Origin: Serratia marcescens
GTDB taxonomy: Bacteria > Pseudomonadota > Gammaproteobacteria > Enterobacterales > Enterobacteriaceae
Assembly (NCBI RefSeq): GCF_001902635.1
Contig: NZ_MJAO01000008.1
Coordinates: 62,001-126,000, forward strand
Length of the DNA: 64,000 nucleotides
Direction of reading: 5' to 3'
Shown: positions 36,808 to 45,625 of the stretch, piece by piece
Numbering within the stretch: the stretch's first letter is position 1
Layout of the letters: each line of letters begins with the position of its first letter
Notes under the pieces: model-generated
Told to the model about the DNA's origin: nothing
Databases searched by the model: none
Seen by the model: only the letters and a program-made list of their open reading frames with translations
Program-made: the position numbers and the translations under genes

Positions 36808-38106
36808 ATGAGCAACAAGATCGGCCCGCATAACGGGCCGCATCCGCAATCGCAGGGGGCGGCGTCACCTTCTCGCCGCCGTTTGCTGCAGGGATTGGGG
36901 CTGGGTGCGCTGGCGCTGGGCGGCAGCCGCCTGGCGCAGGCGGCGGATAAAGCGGCGGCGCCGTCAGCCGCGCCGCAGGATGAGCGCTGGCAGAAACAGC
37001 CGTTTTATGGCCGCCATCAGGCCGGGGTGCTGACCCCGCAGCAGGCGGCGATGATGCTGGTGGCGTTCGACGTGCTGGCGACCAACAAGGCGGATCTGGA
37101 GCGCCTGTTCCGGCTGCTGACCGATCGCATCGCCTTCTTGACCCACGGCGGCAAGGCGCCGGAAGTGGACGCCAAGCTACCGCCGCTCGATTCCGGCATC
37201 ATGGGGCCGGAGATTTACCCGGACAACCTGACCATCACCGTGTCGGTCGGCGCGTCGATGTTCGACGAACGCTTTGGCCTGCAGGCGCAAAAACCGCTGC
37301 GCTTGCAGAAAATGACCCGCTTCCCCAACGATGCGTTGGATGCCGCGCTCTGTCACGGCGACCTGCTGCTGCAGATCTGCGCCAACACCAACGAAACGGT
37401 GATCCATGCGTTGCGCGACATCATCAAGCATTCGCCGGATCTGCTCAGCGTGCGCTGGAAGCGGGAAGGGTTCATCTCCGCTCATGCGGCGCGCAGTAAA
37501 GGCAAAGAGACGCCGATCAACCTGCTGGGCTTCAAAGACGGCACCGCCAACCCGAAGGCCGACGACAAACCGCTGATGGATAAAGTGGTGTGGGTCGGCG
37601 ATAGCGTCGGCGAGCCGGCGTGGACGGCGGGCGGCAGTTACCAGGCGGCGCGCATTATTCGTTTCCGCGTTGAGTTCTGGGATCGCACGCCGTTGCAGGA
37701 GCAGGAAACCATTTTCGGCCGTGAGAAGCACAGCGGCGCACCGTTGGGCATGAAGCACGAGCACGACGAGCCGAATTACGCCAACGACCCTGACGGTAAG
37801 GTGATCCCGATGGATGCGCACATCCGGTTGGCTAACCCGCGCACGCCGGAAAGCCAGAGCAGTCTGATGCTGCGGCGCGGCTACAGCTATTCCCTGGGCG
37901 TATCCAATTCCGGTCAGCTGGAAATGGGGCTGCTGTTCGTCTGCTATCAAGCCGATTTGGAGAAAGGCTTCCTGACGGTGCAGAAAAGGCTGAATGGCGA
38001 AGCGCTGGAGGAATACATCAAACCGATTGGCGGTGGGTATTTCTTCGTGCTGCCAGGGGTAAAAGATAATAGCGATCATCTGGCCAGCGGCCTGCTCAAG
38101 GCCTGA
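36808..38106 (+). CDS. efeB: Deferrochelatase/DyP-type peroxidase EfeB
   Basis: 432 aa. Twin-arginine signal at residues about 20-45 ([19 protein letters not shown]), so exported folded with haem. DyP signature [14 protein letters not shown] holds the catalytic Asp; [20 protein letters not shown] is the proximal region. It oxidises or removes iron from haem for EfeU import. Last gene of efeUOB, 11 nt after efeO, with a terminator behind it. Confidence 0.96.
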   Translation: MSNKIGPHNGPHPQSQGAASPSRRRLLQGLGLGALALGGSRLAQAADKAAAPSAAPQDERWQKQPFYGRHQAGVLTPQQAAMMLVAFDVLATNKADLERLFRLLTDRIAFLTHGGKAPEVDAKLPPLDSGIMGPEIYPDNLTITVSVGASMFDERFGLQAQKPLRLQKMTRFPNDALDAALCHGDLLLQICANTNETVIHALRDIIKHSPDLLSVRWKREGFISAHAARSKGKETPINLLGFKDGTANPKADDKPLMDKVVWVGDSVGEPAWTAGGSYQAARIIRFRVEFWDRTPLQEQETIFGREKHSGAPLGMKHEHDEPNYANDPDGKVIPMDAHIRLANPRTPESQSSLMLRRGYSYSLGVSNSGQLEMGLLFVCYQADLEKGFLTVQKRLNGEALEEYIKPIGGGYFFVLPGVKDNSDHLASGLLKA

Positions 38107-38116
38107 AAACTGAATG

Positions 38117-38142
38117 ACGAGGCGGATCTTCCGCCTCGTTTT
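38117..38142 (+). terminator. Intrinsic terminator of efeUOB
   Basis: ACGAGGCGGA (38117-38126), loop TCT, TCCGCCTCGT (38130-38139), then TTT. Confidence 0.92.
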
Positions 38143-38420
38143 ACTTTAGCCCGCATATCGCACGGGGTGATGAGCAGCAGGATTCAATTCATTTTTCATC
38201 CCCCGGATTAAAAAATCAGCGCGGTTCGTCGGTTTTTGTCTGTGCAAAATTTAATCTGGAAACTAAAGTGTCATCCCTGAACGATAATATTAACTAATTG
38301 ATAGTAAAGATATATTATCTTTCTGTGGAATGACGTGGCGGGCGTGATATAGTGCTCTGGCGTTGGCTTAAAACAAAAGGTATTAACTTTTTTTACATTT
38401 TAGTAACGCTGCGGGTTTGA

Positions 38421-38438
38421 ATGTCATTATACTGTAAT
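38421..38438 (+). promoter_or_regulatory. Pho box upstream of phoH
   Basis: ATGTCAT (38421-38427), TATA, CTGTAAT (38432-38438): two heptamers each one mismatch from CTGTCAT with the exact four-base AT spacer of a PhoB site. A candidate -10 (TAGTTT, about 38448) lies the usual distance downstream. E. coli phoH is a PhoB target. Confidence 0.75.
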
Positions 38439-38459
38439 CATCTGGCGGTAGTTTTCACA

Positions 38460-38824
38460 CGGTGCACAGCGCTAAGCTGTAAATAACACTGCGGGGATCG
38501 CTAATGGTAAAGTCCTTGGTTGGGCTGGAAAGAAAAAATAACCTACCTCCCCTGATTTCTCGTTGTAACGAGGGTTCTCTCTCCGACTCTCTTTTACCGG
38601 CAACCCCGCCCGCTTATCGCTACCGATTCTCATCACTTTTTACTCCACGTTTAATTATGCAGTCCGCGTTGTCCCGTGAATCGACGGCACCGAAGCGTTG
38701 CCGTCGATTCACTTTGTCCCTTGGCTCTTATTGGCTCGGAGGAGGCCAAAACCTAATACGTGTGTGAAACATAATCGCGCGGCCTGGCCGTTGCGGTAGG
38801 TGAAACAAACTGTAAGGTGCCACT
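38460..38824 (+). other. Long phoH mRNA leader with strong hairpin
   Basis: If transcription starts just after the Pho box, the leader is about 365 nt. It contains a perfect 14-bp stem, GTGAATCGACGGCA (38676-38689) / TGCCGTCGATTCAC (38699-38712), with a 9-nt loop and TTTGTCCC behind it. An 87-codon frame (38504-38767) starts about 45 nt into the leader after GGGG, but its product is low-complexity and unlike any family I know. Riboregulation or attenuation is possible, not shown. Confidence 0.5.
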
Positions 38825-39613
38825 ATGGGTAGACAAAAAGCAGTGATCAAAGCACGTCGTGAAGCGAAACGCGTTATTCGTCGTGACGCTCGTAGTCATC
38901 GCCAGCTGGAAGAAGAGTCTGTGACCTCGCTGGTGCAAATGGGGGGAGTCGAGTCTATCGGCATGGCGCGAGACAAGCGCGATAGCTCACCCATCGAGGC
39001 TAGAACCGAAGCTCAGGGTCATTACTTATCAGCCATAGAGAATAAGCAGCTGATCTTCGCCACCGGCGAAGCCGGCTGCGGCAAAACATTCATCAGCGCT
39101 GCCAAGGCGGCGGAGGCGCTGATCCATAAAGAGGTGGATCGGATTATCGTTACCCGTCCTGTTTTGCAGGCGGATGAAGACCTCGGTTTCTTGCCCGGGG
39201 ATATCTCCGAGAAATTCGCGCCTTATTTCCGCCCGGTGTATGACATTCTGGTGCGCCGTTTGGGCTCTTCCTTTATGCAGTACTGCCTGCGCCCGGAAAT
39301 CGGCAAGGTAGAGATTGCGCCGTTCGCCTACATGCGCGGGCGCACCTTCGAAAATGCGGTCGTTATCCTGGATGAAGCCCAGAACGTGACCGCCAGCCAG
39401 ATGAAAATGTTCCTGACCCGCCTGGGGGAAAACGTGACGGTTATCGTTAACGGCGACGTGACCCAGTGCGACTTGCCGCGCGGCGTGAAATCCGGCCTCA
39501 GCGATGCGTTGGAACGCTTCGAAGAGGACGAGATGATCGGCGTCATCCGCTTTGAAAAACAGGACTGCGTACGCTCCGCTTTGTGCCAGCGCACGCTCAA
39601 CGCTTACAGTTAA
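38825..39613 (+). CDS. phoH: Phosphate-starvation-inducible ATPase PhoH
   Basis: 262 aa, P-loop ATPase. Walker A GEAGCGKT (about residues 80-87), Walker B AVVILDEAQN (about 178-187), and the C-terminal RSALCQRTLNAYS. N-terminal MGRQKAVIKARREAKRVIRR is the same as E. coli PhoH after its annotated extra N-terminus. Often linked to RNA metabolism; precise role unsettled. Start follows AAGGTG. Expected to be PhoB-dependent because of the Pho box. Confidence 0.96.
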   Translation: MGRQKAVIKARREAKRVIRRDARSHRQLEEESVTSLVQMGGVESIGMARDKRDSSPIEARTEAQGHYLSAIENKQLIFATGEAGCGKTFISAAKAAEALIHKEVDRIIVTRPVLQADEDLGFLPGDISEKFAPYFRPVYDILVRRLGSSFMQYCLRPEIGKVEIAPFAYMRGRTFENAVVILDEAQNVTASQMKMFLTRLGENVTVIVNGDVTQCDLPRGVKSGLSDALERFEEDEMIGVIRFEKQDCVRSALCQRTLNAYS

Positions 39614-39629
39614 CCTACTCGCTAATGAA

Positions 39630-39654
39630 AAGGCCGCTTCGGCGGCCTTTTTTT
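39630..39654 (+). terminator. Intrinsic terminator of phoH
   Basis: AAGGCCGC (39630-39637), TTCG, GCGGCCTT (39642-39649), then five T. Confidence 0.95.
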
Positions 39655-39848
39655 ACCGCCGCCATTTCCCGCCTCGTTTAACCTTTATGTAAATTATTGT
39701 GGTTTTTTGTATAGATTTTCGTTGAGTTAACGTTAATGATTAATGGGTTCCAGATTGGCGCGTAACGTGCGTGCGCCGCCAAAAGGACACTATCTGGGGT
39801 GTGCGCCGCGCGGCGCATTGAGCGTGAGTTCCTTGAAGCGATTCAAAC

Positions 39849-40751
39849 ATGAAATATATCATTCTGATTTTGCTTATTTTATGCGTCGTCTATGTGCATT
39901 ACCGCGGACGGGTACGCTACAACGTATGGCGTCAGCTGTCTGACCATTCCACCTTTACCGCACCGCTGAATGTCTTTATGTACCTGTTTTCCCGTGTGCC
40001 GACCACGCCGTACCTGAAGCCGGAGCAGTTCCCGGAACTGGCGGTGCTGCGTGATAACTGGGAAACCATCCGCGACGAAGGGCAGAAGTTGATGGAGATC
40101 CAGCAGATCAAAGCCTCCGATCAATTCAACGACGCCGGCTTCAACTCGTTCTTCAAGACCGGTTGGAAGCGTTTCTATCTGAAGTGGTATGAAGACAGCC
40201 ATCCTTCCGCCATGACCCTGTGCCCGCAAACGACCGAGCTGCTGCGCGCTCTGCCTTCGGTCAAGGCGGCGATGTTCGCCGAACTGCCGGACGGCAGCCG
40301 TTTGCCACGTCACCGCGACCCTTACGCCGGTTCTCTGCGTTATCACCTGGGGCTGATTACCCCCAACGACGACCGCTGCTTCATCGAGGTGGACGGCGAA
40401 CGTTACAGCTGGCGCGACGGTGAAGGGGTGATGTTCGACGAAACCTATCTGCACTATGCGGAAAACCAGAGCGGGCAGAACCGTCTGATCCTGTTCTGCG
40501 ACATCGAACGGCCGATGCGCTACCGTTGGACGCAAGCGGTGAACCATTGGCTGGGGCGCAATCTGATGAGCGCGGCTACTGCACCGAACGAAGAGGGCGA
40601 TCGCACCGGCGGCGTCAACAAGATGTTCAAATACATCTATGCAATACGCCGGGTGGGGAAACGCCTGAAGGCCTGGAACCGCACCGGCTATTACATCATC
40701 AAGTGGTTTTTATTCGGGGGGATCGCCGCGGCGATATTCTTCTCGGTATAA
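39849..40751 (+). CDS. lpxO: Lipid A 2-hydroxylase LpxO (aspartyl/asparaginyl beta-hydroxylase family)
   Basis: 300 aa (Salmonella LpxO about 302). N-terminal membrane anchor (about residues 2-18), Fe(II)/2-oxoglutarate dioxygenase core with the metal-binding HRDPYAGSLRYHLGL block and FDETYLHYAEN, and a C-terminal membrane segment (about 282-298). Conserved GFNSFFKTGWKRFYLKWYED is typical of LpxO. It adds a 2-hydroxyl to the secondary myristate of lipid A at the inner membrane. Monocistronic with its own terminator. In Salmonella it is PhoP-linked; only a poor PhoP-like box (about 39677-39693) is seen. Confidence 0.92.
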   Translation: MKYIILILLILCVVYVHYRGRVRYNVWRQLSDHSTFTAPLNVFMYLFSRVPTTPYLKPEQFPELAVLRDNWETIRDEGQKLMEIQQIKASDQFNDAGFNSFFKTGWKRFYLKWYEDSHPSAMTLCPQTTELLRALPSVKAAMFAELPDGSRLPRHRDPYAGSLRYHLGLITPNDDRCFIEVDGERYSWRDGEGVMFDETYLHYAENQSGQNRLILFCDIERPMRYRWTQAVNHWLGRNLMSAATAPNEEGDRTGGVNKMFKYIYAIRRVGKRLKAWNRTGYYIIKWFLFGGIAAAIFFSV

Positions 40752-40761
40752 ACGAAGACAG

Positions 40762-40786
40762 GGGCGCACGGGTGCGCCCCTTTTTG
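40762..40786. terminator. Terminator shared by convergent lpxO and chaA
   Basis: GGGGCGCAC (40762-40770), GG, GTGCGCCCC (40773-40781), then TTTTT on the plus strand; two bases before the chaA stop. Confidence 0.9.
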
Positions 40787-40787
40787 A

Positions 40788-41891
40788 TCAGGCGAAGATC
40801 GTCATCATGTAAGCGGCGAACAGCGCCAGGTGGGCGGTGCCGTTCAGCACGTTGGTGCGGCCGGTCGAGAACGACAGCTGGCACAACAACAGCACCGTCA
40901 GCATCACCACGATGTGCGGCGTTTGCAGACCGAAGATCAGCGTTTGCCCGGTCAGGGTGGCGATGATGGTGACCGCCGGTACCGTCAGGGAGATGGTCGC
41001 CAGCACCGAACCGAAGAACAGGTTCATGGCGCGTTGCACCTGGTTGTTCAACACGGCGCGCAGCGCCCCCAACCCTTCAGGCGACAGGATCAGCAGTGCC
41101 ACCAGGAAGCCGGTGAACTGCGCCGGCGCATTCATCTTGGTCAGCAAGCCTTCCAGCGGATTGGCGTTGAACTTGGTCACGGCGATAACCGCGATCAGGT
41201 GCACGATGAGCCAGGCGGCGTGCCAGGCGCTGCTGTGCGAAGAAGGTTTGCCGTGGTGCGGATCGCCATCGTCGTCTTCATGCTCGTACACGAACAGGCT
41301 CTGGTGGGTTTTGGTCTGGATCACCAGGAACACGCCATACATGGCGGCGGAGATCAGCGCCACCAACAGCGCTTGCCCGGTGCTGAAGTTGCCGCCCGGC
41401 AGCGCGCTCGGGAACACCAGCACGATCACCGCCAGCGGGAAAATCGCCATCAGATACTGTTTGATGCCGCCGAGGTTGACATATTGGGTGGCGAATTTGC
41501 GCCCGCCAAGCAACAGCGCGAAGCCGACCAGACCGGCGGAGACGATCATGATAATGGAGTACAGCGTGTCGCGCATCAGCGCCGGTGCGGCGTCGCCGGT
41601 GGCCATCAGCGCCGAGATCAGACTGACCTCGAGGATCACCACCGACAGGCTGAGGATCAGCGAGCCGTAGGGTTCGCCCAACCGGTGAGCCAGCACGTCG
41701 GCGTGGCGCACCACGCTGAATGCGCTGCTGAGGATCCCCACCAGCGCGAGAATATTGATGCCGACGATCAGCGGAAAGTTATCGGTGCTACCCCATAGAT
41801 TTAACACCACCAGGGCGGCGATGGGGAAGATGAGCGAGTATTCGGTGTGGCGAGATTTGGTGGATCGGCCAGGATCGTGTTGCGACTTCAT
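40788..41891 (-). CDS. chaA: Sodium-potassium/proton antiporter ChaA (calcium/cation exchanger family)
   Basis: 367 aa from ATG 41891 (MKSQHDPGRSTKSRH), preceded by AAGGAG; the open frame 60 codons further upstream is not needed (E. coli ChaA is 366 aa). About 11 membrane helices with the two CaCA repeats (HRLGEPYGSLILSLSVVILE and ALLILSPEGLGALRAVLNNQ) holding the ion-binding Glu residues, separated by the acidic loop EHEDDDGDPHHGKPS. Exchanges K+, Na+ or Ca2+ for protons at alkaline pH. chaB, which follows it in E. coli, is absent. Confidence 0.96.
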   Translation of the reverse strand: MKSQHDPGRSTKSRHTEYSLIFPIAALVVLNLWGSTDNFPLIVGINILALVGILSSAFSVVRHADVLAHRLGEPYGSLILSLSVVILEVSLISALMATGDAAPALMRDTLYSIIMIVSAGLVGFALLLGGRKFATQYVNLGGIKQYLMAIFPLAVIVLVFPSALPGGNFSTGQALLVALISAAMYGVFLVIQTKTHQSLFVYEHEDDDGDPHHGKPSSHSSAWHAAWLIVHLIAVIAVTKFNANPLEGLLTKMNAPAQFTGFLVALLILSPEGLGALRAVLNNQVQRAMNLFFGSVLATISLTVPAVTIIATLTGQTLIFGLQTPHIVVMLTVLLLCQLSFSTGRTNVLNGTAHLALFAAYMMTIFA

Positions 41892-42054
41892 GAGGGTGGC
41901 ACTCCTTCTCAAACAGCGTAGCCCGTCAGCGCCGGTCGCCGTAGCACGGCAACTCTGCGTTTCCAGTAGGTATTTTATATTAGAATACACCTGCGGCGCC
42001 GGTGTGATGTTGTTTTTATCTGGGAAAGCAATTGCTTGCTTTATGTGATCAGGG

Positions 42055-42083
42055 TAGCAAAAAAACCGCACGGGGTGCGGTTT
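42055..42083 (-). terminator. Terminator of the siderophore-interacting protein gene
   Basis: AAAACCGCA (42061-42069), loop CGGGG, TGCGGTTTT (42075-42083). On the minus strand the stem is followed by a run of T, about 100 nt after the gene's stop. Confidence 0.8.
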
Positions 42084-42185
42084 TATTTACTTACTTTTAC
42101 GCAATAACGCCAGCTTTTCGCGTTAGATTTGAGAAAGGTTGTGTTTACTTCTTTATGGCATGGTTAATCAAGGAAGACAGAACCA

Positions 42186-43004
42186 TCATTCGTCAATGTT
42201 ATCTAAAATTTCATGGCGTTTGTCGTGATAACCTTCTTCATTTAACCCCTCACGCCAGTAAGGTACGGCATAAAGACGATTACGATCACATTGCCGTTCG
42301 CGTCGCAGGTAACGGCGCAGTTCAACCACCAGACGATCCTCACCGGCGAGCCAGAATTGCGTCTCGCCCTGCGGTAAAGACTGTGCGCGGAATCGGGCGA
42401 TCAATTCGCCGGTTTTCTCCGTGCCGCCAATGACCCAATGCAATTCAACCTCGGCGGGCTTTTTCAGATCAATCATGTCGGCGGCGCTGTCGACGCGGAC
42501 AAATGCGCGCCCGGCGCTGTGCGGCGGCAGGTTTTCCAACAGTGCGGCCAGTGCGGGCAGTGAGGAGAGGTCGCCTGCCAGGCAGTAGAAATCGGCTGCC
42601 GGCAGCATCGGGTTAGGGCCGCCCGGGTAGCCGATACCGATTTGATCGCCGGTTTTCGCCTGGCGCGCAAAGTCTACCGCCGGGCCGCGGTGATCGTGGA
42701 TGGCGAATTCGATATCTACTTCCGCCAGCTCTGGTCGCACGGCGCGAATAGAATAGGTGCGTATGATCGGGCGCACCGCGCCGGGGGCCCAAAGCGGGCC
42801 ATTTTCGGTCAACGTCGGCAGATCCGGTTGCGTTTGGCCCTCGATCGGCAAAAGCACTTTGATATGTGCGGCGGCGGCGTTGGCCGGGTAATAGCGCAGG
42901 TCGGGCGCGGTAAAGGTGATGCGGCGCAGGTGCGGCGTAATGTCTTGCACAGCGCTGACGGCGACCAGGTAAGGCGCGCGTGAGCGAGGGGCTTCGGTAG
43001 TCAC
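42186..43004 (-). CDS. Siderophore-interacting protein (ferric-siderophore reductase, SIP family)
   Basis: 272 aa from GTG 43004, chosen because AGGAG sits seven bases before it; ATG 43019 in the same frame is the alternative. FAD-binding domain: RPIIRTYSIRAVRPELAEVD (RxYSxR flavin motif) and DHRGPAVDFARQAKTGDQIG; C-terminal NAD(P)H-binding-like SIP domain with FWLAGEDRLVVELRRYLRRE. Members such as ViuB and YqjH release iron from imported siderophores in the cytosol. A Fur box lies upstream. It sits where chaB would be. Confidence 0.9.
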   Translation of the reverse strand: MTTEAPRSRAPYLVAVSAVQDITPHLRRITFTAPDLRYYPANAAAAHIKVLLPIEGQTQPDLPTLTENGPLWAPGAVRPIIRTYSIRAVRPELAEVDIEFAIHDHRGPAVDFARQAKTGDQIGIGYPGGPNPMLPAADFYCLAGDLSSLPALAALLENLPPHSAGRAFVRVDSAADMIDLKKPAEVELHWVIGGTEKTGELIARFRAQSLPQGETQFWLAGEDRLVVELRRYLRRERQCDRNRLYAVPYWREGLNEEGYHDKRHEILDNIDE

Positions 43005-43049
43005 AGGGGATCTCCTCATGTCGTTTGGCGTGAGTATAACACGTCATTT

Positions 43050-43068
43050 GATAATGAGAATCGTTTGC
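43050..43068 (-). promoter_or_regulatory. Fur box upstream of the SIP gene
   Basis: GATAATGAGAATCGTTTGC (43050-43068) matches the 19-bp Fur consensus at 15 positions and lies 46 nt before the chosen start. Confidence 0.8.
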
Positions 43069-43439
43069 TATTTAAGGGCCGGCTGAACAGGGGGCGACCA
43101 CGGGATATCTATAAAGAAACGAGCGATGCGCCTGGCGATAACGGTGTGACCGGATAGGTGCGGCGACAAGCGCCGGTATAGGACGGCGCGCCTTTGCGGC
43201 GCAGGTAAAATTGTGCCGACGCTATGATGACCTCGGCAATTAATATTATTGCTGCTCAGTACAAATACTTTTTCACTTTAGCGACACTTTGCAACTTGAT
43301 TGCGCGCCGGGAAAAGAATATGGTCATTATTAATAGGCGTGGTTATTGAATTAATAAAATTCCGCACTAAAGAATAAAATTTCAAAGGTTCAGCAGTGGC
43401 GAGGGAGGACGAGAGATCGTATTCCCGGGAGGTAATTAA
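43069..43439. other. Intergenic region between the SIP gene and chaC
   Basis: 371 nt. Left part GC-rich with small hairpins, right part AT-rich and presumably carrying the chaC promoter. No gene recognised. Confidence 0.5.
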
Positions 43440-44135
43440 GTGTTAACGCGAGATTTTCTGCAAAAAGCGGATTGCAAAACCGCATTCGGCGCTATTGAGG
43501 AGTCGCTGTTGCTGACGCCTGAACAGCGGGCAGCCTCGTTGGATTGCACCTTATCGCGCCGGCCGGATCACAGCCCGGTATGGATATTCGGTTACGGTTC
43601 GCTGATGTGGAATCCGGTATTCGAATCGGAAGAAGTGCGGCCTGCCACGCTGCAGGGTTGGCACCGTGCGTTCTGCATGCGCCTGACCGCCGGGCGCGGC
43701 ACGCTGCACCAACCGGGGCGCATGCTGGCGTTGAAAGAGGGCGGCCAGACTACCGGGCTGGCGTTCCGCCTGCCGGAACACAAACTGCGTGAAGAGCTGG
43801 AACTGCTGTGGAAGCGCGAGATGATCACCGATTGCTACGTGCCCATCTGGTGTGAACTGCGGCTGGATAGCGGCGCGGCGGTTACCGCGCTGGTGTTCGT
43901 GATGAACCCGAAACATCCGCTGTTTGAAGAGGACACCAGCCACCAGGTGATCGCGCCGTTGATCGCCCGCGCCAGCGGCCCGCTGGGCACCAATGCGCAA
44001 TATCTGTTTGCGTTGGATAACGAGCTGAAGCACCACGGCATGCAGGATGATTGCATCGGCGATCTGGTGCGCTACGTGCAGCAATGGTTGCAGCAGAACC
44101 GCCCCGGCGCTATCGGTGGTGAAGCCACCGCCTGA
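43440..44135 (+). CDS. chaC: Glutathione-specific gamma-glutamylcyclotransferase ChaC
   Basis: 231 aa, the E. coli length, from GTG 43440 after GGGAGG. The substrate loop VWIFGYGSLMWNP (about residues 47-59) and the catalytic Glu region LELLWKREMI (about 120) are present, as is the SGPLGTNAQYLF block near the C-terminus. It cleaves glutathione to 5-oxoproline and Cys-Gly. Single gene with its own terminator, adjacent to the sulfur regulator cbl. Confidence 0.96.
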   Translation: MLTRDFLQKADCKTAFGAIEESLLLTPEQRAASLDCTLSRRPDHSPVWIFGYGSLMWNPVFESEEVRPATLQGWHRAFCMRLTAGRGTLHQPGRMLALKEGGQTTGLAFRLPEHKLREELELLWKREMITDCYVPIWCELRLDSGAAVTALVFVMNPKHPLFEEDTSHQVIAPLIARASGPLGTNAQYLFALDNELKHHGMQDDCIGDLVRYVQQWLQQNRPGAIGGEATA

Positions 44136-44160
44136 GACGCGAGTCGGACGTGGAACGCCA

Positions 44161-44188
44161 AGGGCTCAGCATGCTGAGCCCTTTTTAT
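44161..44188 (+). terminator. Intrinsic terminator of chaC
   Basis: Perfect 22-base palindrome (44161-44182, AGGGCTCAGCATGCTGAGCC plus CT) running into TTTTTA. Confidence 0.9.
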
Positions 44189-44435
44189 ATATCTAATGCC
44201 TATAGTTAATAACTTTATTCTGCATGACTATTTAAGGCTCTTTCTTTGTATGGTTATCTATCTCTTTATTTTTAAAGCCATTAACGATTTCACCTCGATC
44301 TGATGCCCCGGGTATGGCGATAAATAATTCACTTAGCATTAAATTGCATAAGTAAAGGTTATTTCTTATTTGTTCAAGCTCGCAGGACTCCGTATCAATA
44401 TTGCAGACGCTACCGCAAGAAACAGGGAGACGGGG
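44189..44435. other. AT-rich leader/promoter region of cbl
   Basis: Low-GC DNA before cbl; no gene supported. A GGGGA ribosome site immediately precedes the chosen cbl start. Confidence 0.5.
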
Positions 44436-45389
44436 ATGAACTTTCAACAATTAAAAATTATTCGGGAGTCGGCGCGCTGCAACTACAACCTGACGGAGGT
44501 CGCCAATACCTTATTTACCTCACAGTCCGGTGTCAGTCGTCATATTCGCGAGCTGGAAGAAGAGTTGGGCATTGAAATATTCATTCGCCGCGGCAAACGG
44601 CTGCTGGGGATGACCGAACCCGGCAAAGAGTTGCTGGTAGTGGCGGAACGCATTCTCAATGACGCCAATAACATTCGTCGCCTGGCGGACGTCTTCAGCA
44701 GCAACGATTCGGGGCAACTGCATATCGCAACGACGCATACCCAGGCGCGCTACAGCCTGCCGGGGGTGATCAAAGAGTTTCGTGCGCTTTACCCACGGGT
44801 GCGGGTGGTGCTCAATCAGGGCAGCCCGGAGGAAATCGTCTCAATGCTGGCCGCCGGCGAGGCCGATATCGGTATTGCCAGCGAACGGTTGATGAGTGAT
44901 GAGTCGCTGGCGGCGTTTCCTTACTACCGCTGGCATCACACTATCCTGGTGCCGGAAGGGCACGCATTGACGCGTCAGCCGCAGGTGACGCTGGAGATGC
45001 TCAGCACCTTGCCGTTGATCACCTACCGGCAGGGCATCACCGGGCGTGCGAAGCTGGATGCGGCCTTCAAGGCGGCGGGGCTGACGCCGGACATCGCGCT
45101 CAGCGCGCAGGACTCCGACGTGATCAAAACTTACGTCGAGCTGGGATTGGGCGTGGGGGTGCTGGCCGACATGTCGTATGAGAAGGAACGCGATCGCGGG
45201 CTGGTCAGCCTCAGCGCCGAGCACCTGTTTGAACCCAATACGGTATGGCTGGGCCTGAAACGCAGCCAGTTACAGCGTAACTACGCCTGGCGTTTTATCC
45301 AGCTGTGCAACCCGACGCTGTCGCTGACCGAAATCAAAGACAAGGTTTTCTCGTCGCAGCTGGATGCGGTCATCGACTACCAGATTTAA
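44436..45389 (+). CDS. cbl: LysR-family sulfur-starvation regulator Cbl
   Basis: 317 aa from ATG 44436 (MNFQQLKIIRESARCNYNLT), aligning along its length with E. coli Cbl (316 aa), including the C-terminal IDYQI. HTH about residues 18-40 (VANTLFTSQSGVSRHIRELE); effector domain with the sulfate-ester sensing signature TTHTQARYSLP and YRQGITGRAKLDAAF. CysB paralogues have the same layout; the C-terminus favours Cbl. It activates sulfonate and organosulfur uptake when sulfate is scarce. A downstream peptide-type transporter is a possible target. Confidence 0.9.
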   Translation: MNFQQLKIIRESARCNYNLTEVANTLFTSQSGVSRHIRELEEELGIEIFIRRGKRLLGMTEPGKELLVVAERILNDANNIRRLADVFSSNDSGQLHIATTHTQARYSLPGVIKEFRALYPRVRVVLNQGSPEEIVSMLAAGEADIGIASERLMSDESLAAFPYYRWHHTILVPEGHALTRQPQVTLEMLSTLPLITYRQGITGRAKLDAAFKAAGLTPDIALSAQDSDVIKTYVELGLGVGVLADMSYEKERDRGLVSLSAEHLFEPNTVWLGLKRSQLQRNYAWRFIQLCNPTLSLTEIKDKVFSSQLDAVIDYQI

Positions 45390-45433
45390 TCGGGCAACTG
45401 GGCCCCGCCGGATTGCCACGGGGGAAGGGGGGA

Positions 45434-45625
45434 TTAGTCGTCGGTACGTTCGATCAGGTGACGCTTGCTTTTTCTGAACGGGCCGATGGCTTCCCATTCC
45501 GGTAGTTCTTCGGGCGGACGCGGGTTGGCCATCTCCCAGCGATGGTGTTGACGCAAAATCTCGATGGCGATGCGTTTTTGCTCTTGAATGGAGAGCGTAG
45601 GGTCGGTCAGATCCTTATTTTCTAT
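45434..45625 (-). CDS. 63-aa conserved-looking small protein with apparent AUA start
   Basis: The frame reads ENKDLTDPTLSIQEQKRIAI then a run of helix and a Pro/Glu-rich WEMANPRPPEELPEWEAIG, ending SKRHLIERTDD. Composition is that of a real soluble, helical, slightly charged protein, not of antisense DNA. There is no ATG, GTG or TTG in the frame: it opens 13 codons upstream of the AAGGAAG site, and the codon properly spaced from that site is ATA (45625-45623). An overlapping frame (45615-45911) ends 11 nt inside it. Function unknown. AUA initiation, a lost start codon or a frameshift are the options. Confidence 0.55.
   Translation of the reverse strand: MENKDLTDPTLSIQEQKRIAIEILRQHHRWEMANPRPPEELPEWEAIGPFRKSKRHLIERTDD

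Noticed and set aside
38504-38767. 87-codon frame in the phoH leader as a protein gene
   Set aside because: Low-complexity Arg/Leu/Ser product, spans the strong hairpin and shows no family resemblance; kept only as a leader observation.
39677-39693. PhoP-box-like repeat before lpxO
   Set aside because: The second half-site matches only four of six bases and it lies far from the start; too weak to annotate.
44232-44450. 72-codon minus-strand frame before cbl
   Set aside because: Overlaps the cbl start in antisense, has no ribosome site and no protein-like composition.
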